Origin: Thauera sp.
GTDB taxonomy: Bacteria; Pseudomonadota; Gammaproteobacteria; Burkholderiales; Rhodocyclaceae
Length of the DNA: 64,000 nt
Reading direction: 5' to 3'
NCBI GenBank assembly: GCA_024235615.1
Contig: JACKMB010000001.1
Location: forward strand, 1,178,001-1,242,000
Shown here: positions 1-10,468 of the stretch, piece by piece
How positions within the stretch are numbered: the first letter of the stretch is position 1
How the letters are laid out: every line of letters begins with the position of its first letter
Notes under the pieces: generated by a model
What the model saw: the letters and a program-made list of their open reading frames with translations, nothing else
What the model was told of the DNA's origin: nothing
Databases searched by the model: none
Made by a program: the position numbers and the translations under genes

Positions 1-1
1 A

Positions 2-3000
2 GTCGGTGCAGCTGCCGACGTGGCACTCGACGATCGGGCAAGCGTGGTCGAGCGCGCGAATGCCCAGGCCGCCGCACCGAAGAACGAGAACCTGCGCGCC
101 TTTGAAGGTGCGATCGAAAACCGCCGCGCCGCACTGGGCACCGACGACCCGGGTTTGCTGGATGCGCTGGGTGTGGTCGGCGGCGCGGTGCTCGCCCAGC
201 CGAAGGGCGCCGGTTACGCGGTGCTCGAGCAGGCGCCGAACGCCGTGGCCGCCCTCGCCCCAGCTTGGGCAGGTGCGAAGCTGGGCGCCACCGCAGGCGC
301 AGCTATTCCGCTGCCGGGCGCAGCACCCGCGCTCGGTGTGGTCGGCGGCCTGGCTGGCCTGTTCTTGGGTAACACCGCGCTCGAGGTCGGGCACAAGGCT
401 ATGGAAAAGGCGACCGACGGCCAGTTCACCGCCGCCGAGCGCGAGACCGCATTCGTCGAAGGCGGAACGAAGGCTGCCACGATCACCGGCATCGATGCCG
501 CGACGCTGGGCCTGTCGAAATGGATCATGGGTGCGACCTCTCGCGCCGTCGAGCGCGCCACCACGCGCGCCCTGACCGATGCCGGCGTCGATGTCGGCAA
601 CGAGGTGGCCGTGATGGCCGCCCGCCGATCGCCTGAGATGGTGAAGGCGGTGCGACAGGCACAAGAGGCAGCCATCGACACCACCGCCACGTTCGGCCGC
701 AAGGCTGCCCGCGCTGGCGCAGCGCTCGGCCTCGAGACGATCGGTGAAGGCCTCGGCGAATACCTCGGCGAGCTCGCTGCAACGGGGAAGGCCGACGCGA
801 TCGACGCCGTGCTCGAGAGCGTGCTCAGCCTCGGCCAGTCGGGCGCAGAGGTCGCTTGGGGCGCATCGCGCAACGCCGCATCGATGGCCGCCGCTCGCCT
901 CAACCCGAACGCAGGGCCGAACAGCCGCGCCGCCATCGTCGCGTTGAACCAGCAGGCGCAGGGCAATTTGCCGCCGACCGAAGGCCCCGCCGCGGGAACG
1001 ATGCAGCAGGCTGCTGCAGCCGGGCAAATGGGCGGCGATTTGAATAACCAAGTCCCGGCCGACTGGGCGCAGCAGATCGACGCTGCACTCGGCACCGCGC
1101 CCGCACAGCAAGAAGTGCAACCGATGGTGTCGCCCTGGCTCGATTACGAGCAACAGGCACCGGCGACGGACTGGTCGGGCTTCGTGCCCGATGCAGTCCC
1201 GGCCGGGTTCGTGCCGGACGCGAACCAGAACACCATCGAGACCTCCCCCGGCACCGCGCCGACCGCCACCACCAGCCCCGCGGCACCGAACGGCCAGCAG
1301 GATCAGCAGCAGACGCCGCGCCTCGTGCCGATGAAGGACGAGGCCGCCGCCGCACGTCGCGCTGAAGTGGTCGCAAAGCGAACCGGCACGCCCCAGGTCG
1401 TGATCAGCCACCCGACCGTGGCCGGGCGCTTTGCTGTGGTGCCGGCCGACTCGCCGCTGGCCATCTCAGCCGCGCCGACTGCCCAGGCCGAAGGGCTCGA
1501 CACTGCCGGCCTCTTCCAGACCCAGGCACCGATCCCGCTGAAGAACGCGCGCAACCTCGCCGGCATGATGTCGATGGCCGGTGGTGTCGAGCATGCCGTC
1601 GTGCCCGCCCCGACGGGTGACGGCTTCGGCGTGGCGCCCGTCGATCAACTTTCGCCCGCCCAGCTCCAGCAGTGGGCGGGCTTTCAACCCGGAGCGCGGC
1701 GCGGTGCGGCCCGCCGAGTTCCAGGCCCGTCGGCCGCACCGACGGCAACGGCAGCGCCGGCCACTTCGGCGAGCACGACCAGCAGCACGGCCACCCCGCA
1801 AGGGACGCCGGACGCTGGCCCGGAGCTCGCCCAGGTGACCGGCGCCACGCCGGCAGCACCCGCAGTCCCGGAAGGCGCGCAGGGCTTCAACACCGAGGCC
1901 CAGCGCGCTGCACCGGCTCTCCCCCAGATCAACAACAGCACCTTCACCAGCGCCATCGGCAACGCACAGGCGACGATCCGCCGCGAACGTTGGACCATCG
2001 ACGGCGGCCGACGCTTCGAGGGGCGTATTCGCGCCGAGCTCGAGCGGGCAGGCGTGCCGGCGAACGCGGCCCAGGCAGTGATTGACCTGGCCAAGCAGCA
2101 GACCCCGACCGACGCATTCGTGAGCGGTGACGCACTGGCACAGGCGGCGCGTACGCTGGGTGTGGTCAGCTCCGCATCGACGACCACGACGCCGGACATT
2201 TCGCCGGACGCCGAGCAGATCGAAGCCGCGCCGCAGCAGGCACCCCAGGCAGACACGCAGCAGGACAAACCGACCACCACCCGCGCCATCGTTCCCGGCC
2301 AGACCGCCAAGGGGCGCGACGTGCTCCTCGCGCAAGTCGAGCAGCTTAAGCAGCGCACCGCGCCCGCCGACCTCGTCGCGGACTACAATGAACTCAAGGC
2401 GCGCATCGCTGACGCCCGCCGCCGCGCGAGCCTGAAGGCCACGAAGCGCACCGAGGCGGAGACGCTCACGAGCTGGGCGGACAATCAGGATCGCGAGCTC
2501 GAGCGGTTGCGCAACGAGATCGGGTTCGTAGAGCTGAAGGCCGGCACCGCGCGCTATCGGGTGCTCAACACGCCCGAGAACCTCGAGGCCTTCGCGCAGA
2601 AGCTGAAGAAGGCACCCGTCGGTCGCTGGACGGTTACCGTTCAACCGGAAGAGATCTATGACAACCTCGAAACCCGACCCGGCACAACCGAAAAGCAGCG
2701 CGAGACCGGCCGTTCCGCGGTGCGTGAGCTGGCCCGACGGGTCACGGCTCATCTACAGCGCCGAGGGAATCACCAAGATCGAGCCGCAATCGAGGTACTC
2801 GGCTCCCGCCTCTACGATGGATTCGCCTTCGACGGCGGCGTCGACCTCGTCGGCCAGCGAGTAGCCAGCGCGGAAGACCTCGCCACCCTGGCGCAGGTCT
2901 TCAGAGATCCGAGGTACGAAACTTTCAGGGTTTTCTACACCGACGCGCAGGGCGTTGTCGTCGGTGAGGGCGCTTATTCGAGCCGCCTGCCCGCGGCTGT

Positions 3001-6000
3001 CAATCTGCCGAACGACTTCGACGCCCACATCCGCCGCGATGTGGGGCGCTTCGGGGCGACCGGCTTCTGGGTGCTACACAACCACCCATCAGGCCGCGCT
3101 GCCCCGTCACCGGCCGACGTCAATCTGACGAAGTGGATCGCCAGCAGCGTGAACGGCTTCCGCGGTCACGTCGTGATCGATCACAACGAGTTCGCTACGA
3201 TCGGCGGACAGGGCGCGGTGCAGGTCATCCAGGCGCCGCAGCTCAACGGCACCGACTTCGGCAGCAAGCCCGAGGTCGATCATCACATGCTCGGCAGCAC
3301 GATCAACGGCGAGCAGGACGTCGTGCAGGCCGCCAAAGCGCTGCAGGTGAAGAGCGACCACGCGGCCCTGATCTTCTTGCGCCGCGACCAGAAAGTGCAG
3401 CTCGTGATGGATGTGCCGATGGCACTACTCCAGGACACCAGCCGCGCCGCCCTTGGCAAGCTGCGTGCCGTGGTGCGGGCGTTCGCGCGGGAGTCAGGCG
3501 CCGGCGGCTGGCGCTTCCTCGTGCTGCCCGATGGCGTCAGCCCTGAGCCGCTGAAGCGGCTGGTGCTCGACAACATCTTCACCGACATTGTGTCGGCGGA
3601 TGGCACGACCGCCGGCAATTTCGGCGCGGTCACCACTGGCGACTTTCTCGATTACAACATCCCAATCCGTCGCGTGAAGGAGGCCGACGGGCCCAGCCGC
3701 GCCCAGACCGAAACGCCGGCGTTCAAGCGCTGGTTCGGCAACAGCCAAGCCATCGACGACAACGGCCAGCCGCTGGTGATGTACCACGGCACGAACAAAG
3801 ACATCACCGCGTTCAAAGCCGGCCGCGGTGGCGGGGCAATCTGGTTCGCCACCGACCCCACCCTCGCGAACATGTTCGTCGCCGGCGGCCGCCAGCGCAT
3901 GGCCGAGGGCAACCGCAAAGGCTCGGCGGTCTATCCGGTGTATCTCTCGGTGCAGCAGCCGCTCGACTTGGGCGACGCATCGCCCCAGGACAACAGCCCC
4001 TATTCGTACGTGCTGAAGGCCGCCGGCCTGCCCGCGAATTACGACGCGGTCGCAGAAATCGCCCGCCGCAACCTTGAAAGCGGGTATGCAGGCGTAAGCC
4101 CGTCGGCGAAGGATCCGGTCGCGACCCTGACCGAGCAGTACATGGCGCGCTACAACCGGCTATCCGACATCCTCGATAACCCCGATCTGGTCGAGGTGCT
4201 GCAGGAAGCCGGCTTCGATGGGATCAAGATGCAGGAACAGGGCGTGACCACCTTCGCGGTGTTCGCGCCCGAGCAGATCAAGAGCGCCACCGGCAACGCC
4301 GGCACCTTCGATCCGACCGATCCGTCGATCGTGCGCGAGGACGACGGCGACCCCTACGCCGCCGGCCTCGAAATTCGCCCGGGCAGCACCGCCGCCCAGC
4401 TCGACACCGGCCGCGCCGCCCTCGCCGACGTGCAGCGCCGCATTCTCAGCTTGCGCGGTCAGAAGATCGGCGCGGCGGTGCTGGGCTCGCGTCTGGCCGC
4501 CGACCTCGCCACCACGGGCGGCGCGCAACTGATCGGTCAGGAGGTTCGTGACGCGAGCGACCTGGCGGTGTTGGGGCAGATCTTCAGAGATCCCCGCTTC
4601 GAGACCTGGCGCATCTTCTTTGCGAAGGACGGCAAGGTCGTCGGCGAGCACGCATACAGCAGCCGCCTGCCCTCCTCGGTGCTCCTGCCGCGCGGGATCG
4701 AGCAGTGGGTCAAGACCCAATCGGAGAAGTACGGCGCGGACGCCGTATTTACCCTGCATAACCACCCAAACGGCACGGCGATGCCCTCAGCGGGTGACAT
4801 GCACATGGCGGCCCGCCTGCGTCGCGAGGTGCCCGGCTGGAAGGGCGAGATCATCATCGACACGCGGGAATTCGCGGTTCTCACCGGCGATGGTGTGCCA
4901 CCGCGCGAGGGCTTCGAGGATCTCGGCCCGCGCGACCTGGCCGAATACGGCGCGACGGTAACCTCTGCCCCGGGCCTGGCATCGGTCGATTTCAACAGCG
5001 CGCCCGAGCTCGAGCACCGCCTCCTCGGCTTGCCGATTGGCGACGCGGCGAACATCGCCAAGCTGGGCAAGGCTCTGCAAGTTCCGGGCGGGCATGCCGC
5101 GATGATCGTGACGAGTGAAGGCCGAGTGCAGGCCCTGCTTGACGTACCTGTCGCCCCGCTGCTCGACACGAAAACGAAGCTGGGCCGCGCGAAGATCATG
5201 GCCATGGTTCGCCGGATCGCCCGCGCAACCGGCGGCGAGTCGCGTTTCCTCGTGACGCCGAAGGGTGTGAAGTTGGATCCATGGTTGATCAGGTTCGGCG
5301 TCTTTCAAGACGTCGTGTCGGAGAACGGCACATCGATGCTCGCCACCGTGCGCAAGCGTGCTGGAAACCCTGACCTCGTGCCGCTGGACCAGATCGCGCG
5401 CAACGCCGGCCGCAGCGCCCGCCTGCTGTACGAGCCCAGCGGCCCCGGCTACGACGCCGCAGAGCCCGGCACGCGCCGCAGCCGCGCCGCCGAGCCGCAG
5501 CAGACGGAGGCGGTCGAGGACTTCACGCCTGAGCGGGCGACCGTCGGCGAGTGGATCGCGCACCAGCTCCGGCAGAACCGCGGCTGGGCGATGGGTGCGC
5601 TGACGCGTGACCAGCTCGCCGACATCTACGGCAACAGCATGCCGGCCGTGGAGCAGTTCGACCGCACCGTGCAGGCGATGGACCTCGTGCGCAACCGGAT
5701 GATGGAACAGGCCGACGCGCTGGTCGAGCGCTGGCGCAAGCTGCCCAGCAAGGAGGCCGACCGCCTCGCCGACGTGATGCACGCGGCCACCCTAGCGCAG
5801 TTCGACCCGGCAGAAATGAACGCGACCACGCCCGAGGAGCAGCAGATCGCCTCCGACTTCGACGCGCTGTCGATGCCCGCGCAGGAGGTGTACCGGGACG
5901 TTCGCGACCAGTACCGTGCGACGTTGATCGCGATCCGCGACAGCCTCGCCGGCCGCGCCGAACGCACGGGCAGCACCGGACGGGCCATCGCAGACGAGAT

Positions 6001-8137
6001 CCGGCTCAAGTTCGATCGCTACCTCAGCGAAGGCCCGTATTTCAGCCTCGCGCGATTCGGCGAGTTCATTTTGATCGCGGATCGGGACGGCGAACGCATC
6101 GTCGAGGCCTTCGAATCGAGCCTGCAGCGCGAGAAACGCGCCCGCGGACTGCGCGCCCAGGGCTTCACGGTGAAGCTGACCGCCAAGCAGCAGTATTCTG
6201 CAACCAAGGACGGGGCGGCCGGCTCCTTCATCGGCGACGTACTCGAAAAGGTCGATGCGCTCGACATGGATGCCGAGCAGAAAGGCGCGCTGATGGACCA
6301 GCTCAACCAGTTGGCCATTTCCGCCTTGCCGGACGCGAGCTATCGCAAGCACTTCGCGCACCGAAAAGGCACGCCGGGCTTCTCGAACGACGCGATGCGC
6401 GCCTTCGCCTCGTCGCAAATGCACGCAGCCCACCACCTGGCGCGGATCAAGCACGCCGACGAGCTCGCGCTACTCATCGACGAAATGCGCGCGGATATTC
6501 AGGCCCAGCGCGGCGACGTCGACACCACCGAGCAGCAGCAAGTGGTGAACGAACTGACGCGCCGTCTGGACCTCATGATGAACCCGGTCACGCACCCGAT
6601 CACCGCAGCGCTCGGGCAGGTGGGCTTCGTCATGTCGCTCGGCGGATCGATCGCGGCCGGTATCACCAACCTGACGCAAACCCCGCTTGTGACCTACCCC
6701 TGGCTGGGCTCGCGATCCGGCTTTGATGCCGCCGCCGGTGCCCTGCTGAAGGCCTCGAAGGATTACTTCGGCGGCCGATGGGATAAGTGGTCCGGCTTCG
6801 TCATGGCCGATAACCCCAACCTCAAGGACGACGAGCGCGCCGCCCTGCGCCACCTCGAGGAAACCGGCTTGATCAACCTGACCCAGGCATCGGACCTGGC
6901 CGGCACGGCGAACACCGACTCGACGGTGAGCAAGCGCGCATTCGCGATCAACCGGGCGATGAAGATCGTCGGCTGGACCTTCCACACGCCGGAAGTCTTC
7001 AACCGGCAGGTTTCCGCCTTGGCCGCGTATCGCCTGGCGCGCGACGCCGGACAGACCCACGACACCGCCATCGAATCGGCACGGCAAGCGCTGATCAGGA
7101 CGCATTTCGACTACAGCGCCAGCAACCGCGCCCGCTTCATGTCAGGGAATGTCACGCGGGTAATCACGATGTTCAAGCAGTACAGCCAGAACGTGACCTA
7201 CCTGATGTGGCGCAACGCCTACCAAGCCCTCAAAGGCGAATCGGCCGATGTGCGCCGCGAGGCCCGCCGCATGCTGCTGGGTGTGGCGACGATGCACTTC
7301 GCCGCGGCCGGCACGATGGGCTTGCCGCTCGGGATCTTCGGCGTTACGCCCCTGCTGGCGCTACTCAGCATGGGCATGGGCGACGGGGACGATCCGTGGG
7401 ATTGGGAAACCGAGTACCGCAACATGCTCGCCGACACCTTCGGCAAGGAGGGCGGGGAAGCCATCGCAAAGGGGCCGATCCGCATGCTGCTGAACGTGGA
7501 TCTGGCGTCGCGCGTCGGACTCGGTGACCTCTGGATTCGCCCGCCGCAGAAGGAAGCCGAGGGGCGTGACCTCGTTGAGGCATGGCTGATCAGCCTGCTC
7601 GGCCCCGTCGCCGGTTACGCCGGGCAGATGGGCACCGCTGCGAAGGCCTTCGAAGAGGGCAAGTTCGCCCGGGGCGTTGAGGCGATGCTGCCCAAGTTCC
7701 TGGCGTCGCCGCTCAAGGCGATCCGGTATGAAGCGGAGGGCGTGCGCAGCTGGAAGGGTGCCGACCTTGGCATCACGCTCACCGAGGCGGACATCGCGGG
7801 CACGGCGCTGGGCTTCAATCCGGCACGCGTCGCCGAGATGTACGAGGGTCGCAGCGCGGTGAAGGGGCGCGAAGCACGGCTCCAGGCGCGGCGCGAGGAA
7901 CTCACGAACATGTGGTGGGAGTCGCAGCAGGCCGGCGACCGCACAGGTGTCGCCGAGGCGTTCGACCAGATCCGCAAGTTCAACCAGCGCAACCCGCCCT
8001 TCGCTATCACGATGAAAACCTTGCGCCAGTCGGCGATGGCTCGGCGACGTGCCCAGCTCCAGACCGCACAGGGCTACTTCCTGAACCGCCGCCGCGACGA
8101 GCTCCGCGAGTTCAGCCGCTTCGCCAACATCGACTGA
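2..8137 (+). CDS. Large phage polyvalent protein (partial, N-terminus outside window)
   Basis: The frame is open to the window edge; the GTG at 20 has no ribosome binding site, so the true start lies upstream. Residues below are counted from 20. A glycine/alanine-rich hydrophobic stretch lies at about 55-125. A JAMM/RadC-like domain follows, with HNHP at 1020-1023 and the full HxH-x7-S-x2-D pattern (S1030, D1033) after an upstream GEGAYSS. An ADP-ribosyltransferase-like segment starts at MYHGT (1254-1258). A second complete JAMM domain has H1580, H1582, S1590 and D1593. The last 500 or so residues resemble the PLxRFG/LPD38 module of phage polyvalent proteins, with hydrophobic helices. Such proteins are thought to be packaged in the virion and ejected into the host. 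The two JAMM regions share long similarity and look like a duplication. Family is fairly sure; exact substrates are unknown. Confidence 0.85.
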   Translation, partial: VGAAADVALDDRASVVERANAQAAAPKNENLRAFEGAIENRRAALGTDDPGLLDALGVVGGAVLAQPKGAGYAVLEQAPNAVAALAPAWAGAKLGATAGAAIPLPGAAPALGVVGGLAGLFLGNTALEVGHKAMEKATDGQFTAAERETAFVEGGTKAATITGIDAATLGLSKWIMGATSRAVERATTRALTDAGVDVGNEVAVMAARRSPEMVKAVRQAQEAAIDTTATFGRKAARAGAALGLETIGEGLGEYLGELAATGKADAIDAVLESVLSLGQSGAEVAWGASRNAASMAAARLNPNAGPNSRAAIVALNQQAQGNLPPTEGPAAGTMQQAAAAGQMGGDLNNQVPADWAQQIDAALGTAPAQQEVQPMVSPWLDYEQQAPATDWSGFVPDAVPAGFVPDANQNTIETSPGTAPTATTSPAAPNGQQDQQQTPRLVPMKDEAAAARRAEVVAKRTGTPQVVISHPTVAGRFAVVPADSPLAISAAPTAQAEGLDTAGLFQTQAPIPLKNARNLAGMMSMAGGVEHAVVPAPTGDGFGVAPVDQLSPAQLQQWAGFQPGARRGAARRVPGPSAAPTATAAPATSASTTSSTATPQGTPDAGPELAQVTGATPAAPAVPEGAQGFNTEAQRAAPALPQINNSTFTSAIGNAQATIRRERWTIDGGRRFEGRIRAELERAGVPANAAQAVIDLAKQQTPTDAFVSGDALAQAARTLGVVSSASTTTTPDISPDAEQIEAAPQQAPQADTQQDKPTTTRAIVPGQTAKGRDVLLAQVEQLKQRTAPADLVADYNELKARIADARRRASLKATKRTEAETLTSWADNQDRELERLRNEIGFVELKAGTARYRVLNTPENLEAFAQKLKKAPVGRWTVTVQPEEIYDNLETRPGTTEKQRETGRSAVRELARRVTAHLQRRGNHQDRAAIEVLGSRLYDGFAFDGGVDLVGQRVASAEDLATLAQVFRDPRYETFRVFYTDAQGVVVGEGAYSSRLPAAVNLPNDFDAHIRRDVGRFGATGFWVLHNHPSGRAAPSPADVNLTKWIASSVNGFRGHVVIDHNEFATIGGQGAVQVIQAPQLNGTDFGSKPEVDHHMLGSTINGEQDVVQAAKALQVKSDHAALIFLRRDQKVQLVMDVPMALLQDTSRAALGKLRAVVRAFARESGAGGWRFLVLPDGVSPEPLKRLVLDNIFTDIVSADGTTAGNFGAVTTGDFLDYNIPIRRVKEADGPSRAQTETPAFKRWFGNSQAIDDNGQPLVMYHGTNKDITAFKAGRGGGAIWFATDPTLANMFVAGGRQRMAEGNRKGSAVYPVYLSVQQPLDLGDASPQDNSPYSYVLKAAGLPANYDAVAEIARRNLESGYAGVSPSAKDPVATLTEQYMARYNRLSDILDNPDLVEVLQEAGFDGIKMQEQGVTTFAVFAPEQIKSATGNAGTFDPTDPSIVREDDGDPYAAGLEIRPGSTAAQLDTGRAALADVQRRILSLRGQKIGAAVLGSRLAADLATTGGAQLIGQEVRDASDLAVLGQIFRDPRFETWRIFFAKDGKVVGEHAYSSRLPSSVLLPRGIEQWVKTQSEKYGADAVFTLHNHPNGTAMPSAGDMHMAARLRREVPGWKGEIIIDTREFAVLTGDGVPPREGFEDLGPRDLAEYGATVTSAPGLASVDFNSAPELEHRLLGLPIGDAANIAKLGKALQVPGGHAAMIVTSEGRVQALLDVPVAPLLDTKTKLGRAKIMAMVRRIARATGGESRFLVTPKGVKLDPWLIRFGVFQDVVSENGTSMLATVRKRAGNPDLVPLDQIARNAGRSARLLYEPSGPGYDAAEPGTRRSRAAEPQQTEAVEDFTPERATVGEWIAHQLRQNRGWAMGALTRDQLADIYGNSMPAVEQFDRTVQAMDLVRNRMMEQADALVERWRKLPSKEADRLADVMHAATLAQFDPAEMNATTPEEQQIASDFDALSMPAQEVYRDVRDQYRATLIAIRDSLAGRAERTGSTGRAIADEIRLKFDRYLSEGPYFSLARFGEFILIADRDGERIVEAFESSLQREKRARGLRAQGFTVKLTAKQQYSATKDGAAGSFIGDVLEKVDALDMDAEQKGALMDQLNQLAISALPDASYRKHFAHRKGTPGFSNDAMRAFASSQMHAAHHLARIKHADELALLIDEMRADIQAQRGDVDTTEQQQVVNELTRRLDLMMNPVTHPITAALGQVGFVMSLGGSIAAGITNLTQTPLVTYPWLGSRSGFDAAAGALLKASKDYFGGRWDKWSGFVMADNPNLKDDERAALRHLEETGLINLTQASDLAGTANTDSTVSKRAFAINRAMKIVGWTFHTPEVFNRQVSALAAYRLARDAGQTHDTAIESARQALIRTHFDYSASNRARFMSGNVTRVITMFKQYSQNVTYLMWRNAYQALKGESADVRREARRMLLGVATMHFAAAGTMGLPLGIFGVTPLLALLSMGMGDGDDPWDWETEYRNMLADTFGKEGGEAIAKGPIRMLLNVDLASRVGLGDLWIRPPQKEAEGRDLVEAWLISLLGPVAGYAGQMGTAAKAFEEGKFARGVEAMLPKFLASPLKAIRYEAEGVRSWKGADLGITLTEADIAGTALGFNPARVAEMYEGRSAVKGREARLQARREELTNMWWESQQAGDRTGVAEAFDQIRKFNQRNPPFAITMKTLRQSAMARRRAQLQTAQGYFLNRRRDELREFSRFANID

Positions 8138-8162
8138 CCCCCTACTCCCGGAGAACGACACC

Positions 8163-8735
8163 ATGACCACCGACTACTTCGGCCTCAAGTCCAAGCTGAT
8201 CGAGGCCTTGCCCGAGCGCCTGATCGAAGGGCACCCGACCTACGCGAACGCGCGCTCAGCCTTCGACGAGGTCGCCGCCCGCTACGAGCGCGCGACGGCT
8301 GCCTGCGCCAAGTCGAACAAGATCGCTGCGCAACTCGAGCGCAGCATCGAGCGCCTTCGGTCGGAACACGCGGAGCTGAAGGCCCGCCTGCCCGCCCTGG
8401 CGATGCAGGCGATCGAGGCGACGGACACCAAGTTCACCGCCGCCGTGGATGCGCGCGCTGAGCTGCAGCGGATCCTGTGGGAGATCGAGGCGCGCACCGA
8501 TGCGCTTGCCGGCGTGCGACGCGCGCACACCTTGAACAACCTGCACGGGGCTGCAGAGTCGGCCGCCATATCGCACACGGCCGCCCAGGAGCGGTTCGAC
8601 CGTGTGCAGGCCAACGTGCGAAACCGCGTGGCCAGCGCGCTCGCCGCCACCTTATGCGAGGAAAAGGTCGAGGTCGAGGTCGAGGACTGGCCCGAGCGCG
8701 AGGAGGCAGAGTCGTTCGCGCGGTCGATGATGTGA
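8163..8735 (+). CDS. Phage hypothetical protein, coiled-coil
   Basis: A 190-residue protein, 25 bases after the polyvalent gene, preceded by GGAG eight bases before the ATG. The sequence is rich in Ala, Glu, Arg and Lys with heptad-like stretches at about 35-75 and 85-125, suggesting a long helical or coiled-coil protein. The C-terminus is very acidic (repeated Val-Glu). No catalytic motif is visible. Its position suggests the end of the late (virion) operon. I do not recognise the family. Confidence 0.7.
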   Translation: MTTDYFGLKSKLIEALPERLIEGHPTYANARSAFDEVAARYERATAACAKSNKIAAQLERSIERLRSEHAELKARLPALAMQAIEATDTKFTAAVDARAELQRILWEIEARTDALAGVRRAHTLNNLHGAAESAAISHTAAQERFDRVQANVRNRVASALAATLCEEKVEVEVEDWPEREEAESFARSMM

Positions 8736-8742
8736 CGCTGCC

Positions 8743-9294
8743 GTGATCGAGGCGCCGATGCTGCTCTTCACCACCGTCGACACGTCGGCACCCGCACCCG
8801 CGCGCCACTCCGTTCCGCAAATCCCGAGGAGCGCCGAGACCATCGACCGCGCGCTCCTCGATCAGCCGGCGAGCTGGGCGTGCTTCCCGTCGGCGTGGCA
8901 CCTGGCCGCCTGGCGTGCAGAGGCGGGTGAACACTTCGCCCCGTGCGTTGATTGCCTGCCGGACTTTCAGGCGCGCATGCAGCGCCTGCACCGCTGCCGG
9001 CACCCCGACGTGATCTTCATCGAGGAAGACGGCGAGGTCGTCGGCCGGCTGCCCACGCCCGCGGGCTTGTCGCGCTACGGCTCCAGATCGGATGTTGATC
9101 CGGCCGCTTCCGCTTTTTCTGTGGTCCTGGCGTGCCGCTTCTTGGGCGTCGATGGCGTTGTCGCCCTGCTCGGGATCTCGGCGCCCTCGCTGCCGCACTA
9201 TCGTAATGGCAACAGAACGCTGCCGCCCGCGAAGTTTCTCGCGCTGCAGGCGGCCGTGCGCGCGGCGGCGCGGTTCATCACCTCGAGGAGCTGA
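8743..9294 (+). CDS. Phage hypothetical protein with C-terminal HTH-like segment
   Basis: A 183-residue protein starting at a GTG just after the previous stop; an ATG at 8758 is an alternative start. A CVDC pair and nearby Cys/His residues (about 58-75) may bind metal. The last 55 residues, including ALLGISAPSLPHYRNGNRTL, have the spacing of a helix-turn-helix (a recognition-helix-like segment followed by a leucine-rich helix). A DNA-binding role is therefore possible but not shown. It sits in a tight rightward series with its neighbours. Confidence 0.6.
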   Translation: MIEAPMLLFTTVDTSAPAPARHSVPQIPRSAETIDRALLDQPASWACFPSAWHLAAWRAEAGEHFAPCVDCLPDFQARMQRLHRCRHPDVIFIEEDGEVVGRLPTPAGLSRYGSRSDVDPAASAFSVVLACRFLGVDGVVALLGISAPSLPHYRNGNRTLPPAKFLALQAAVRAAARFITSRS

Positions 9295-9298
9295 CCTC

Positions 9299-10114
9299 AT
9301 GCACACACCCTGCTTTGCTGCCCAGGTAGAGCGCGCGCTCGGCATCGCCGCCGATGAACTCGCCGCCGCTGGCAACCCGGGTGCTGCGTTTGCCCAAGCG
9401 ATCGTGCGCGCGATTCCCCAGGCGCAACACTTCACGCTGCCAGCGGGCGGCCGACTCTTCGATGATGGCCTGCGCGGGCTCGACACCGACCTGCACGCGA
9501 TCCGCCTGCCCTACCCGGTCATCACGCTTTCCTTCGCTGACGGCGCGCGGCGGACACTCGTTGTCGCCCAGGAATTGCACGAGGCAGGACAGAACACCAT
9601 CGTGGTGCGAGTCGCGGTGGACACGGGCGGCGGTCAGGGGTGGGGCTTTTTCCCGTGCACCGCCCAGCCGGAGCAGCGCCACGACGACGGCTCGGTCGCG
9701 TGGGTGTGCTTCGACAGCGTCGGCGGCCGACTGGACCGCACGCCGATGCACGAGGCGGTCATGGCTGCCGGGCGCAGCGTCCTCGAGCTGGTCGAAGCGC
9801 TCTCATGCAACAACGTTGCGGCAGAGGTCGTCGAGCGCGTGGATCCGGCGGTGAATGCGCGCCGCCGCCGACAGGGGAAACTTGCGCTCTACGAAACGCG
9901 CGTTCTGGTCGTGAGGGTGGGCGACGTGGCGCACGCGATCGGTGCGCCAGTCGGAGATCGGAACGGACCGCGCGAACACCTGCGCCGCGGTCATGTGCGT
10001 CGCCTGCCGGACGGTCGGAAGACTTGGGTGCAGGCCTGCGTTGTCGGCTCTCGGGCGCTGGGCGTGGTGCGGAAAAGCGCCTACGTGATCGAGGTTGAGC
10101 GCGCGCTCGCATAG
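9299..10114 (+). CDS. Phage hypothetical protein
   Basis: A 271-residue protein. The ATG at 9299 is chosen because GAGGAG lies directly before it; an upstream in-frame extension to 9092 would overlap the previous gene by 200 bases. The product is soluble-looking, with no signal peptide, membrane helix or known catalytic motif. A basic stretch (NARRRRQGK, about 188-196) and an RRGHVRRLPDGR segment near 240 could contact nucleic acid. It is the last gene of the rightward late series. Confidence 0.65.
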   Translation: MHTPCFAAQVERALGIAADELAAAGNPGAAFAQAIVRAIPQAQHFTLPAGGRLFDDGLRGLDTDLHAIRLPYPVITLSFADGARRTLVVAQELHEAGQNTIVVRVAVDTGGGQGWGFFPCTAQPEQRHDDGSVAWVCFDSVGGRLDRTPMHEAVMAAGRSVLELVEALSCNNVAAEVVERVDPAVNARRRRQGKLALYETRVLVVRVGDVAHAIGAPVGDRNGPREHLRRGHVRRLPDGRKTWVQACVVGSRALGVVRKSAYVIEVERALA

Positions 10115-10468
10115 GGTTTCAGCACCCTGCACGCGACCTCGAAGGGCACCCGCTGTTGATCGAACACCTCGGCCGCCTTGTGCAACGGCATCCGCCCCGC
10201 CGCCCCCTAGCCGGAGATCCGGGAGATCATGGCGCGCATCTCGTGGCGCTGACTCTGATCGATCATCGACGGGACACGCAGATGTGGATATGCGATTAGC
10301 GTAACTGGAGACCGTCACGTAATCCACAGGAGGGGCAACGCGTCGGCGATCGGGTTGCCCAGACTGGGGTAATGTTCTGTGAAGAGGTGGTCCGCTGTGT
10401 GGACTGGTCGCCGGTACAGGTAATCTGATTTACCAGCCGCTGCAGCGTGTCGCCGATGCGCTCGGACG
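10115..10468. other. Intergenic region without convincing gene
   Basis: About 350 bases between the last late gene and a small leftward ORF. Several short frames are open on the minus strand (one begins MIDQSQRHEMRAM, stopping after 19 codons near 10200), but none has length plus a ribosome site. It may be a decayed gene. No terminator-grade hairpin with a T-run was seen. Confidence 0.4.
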
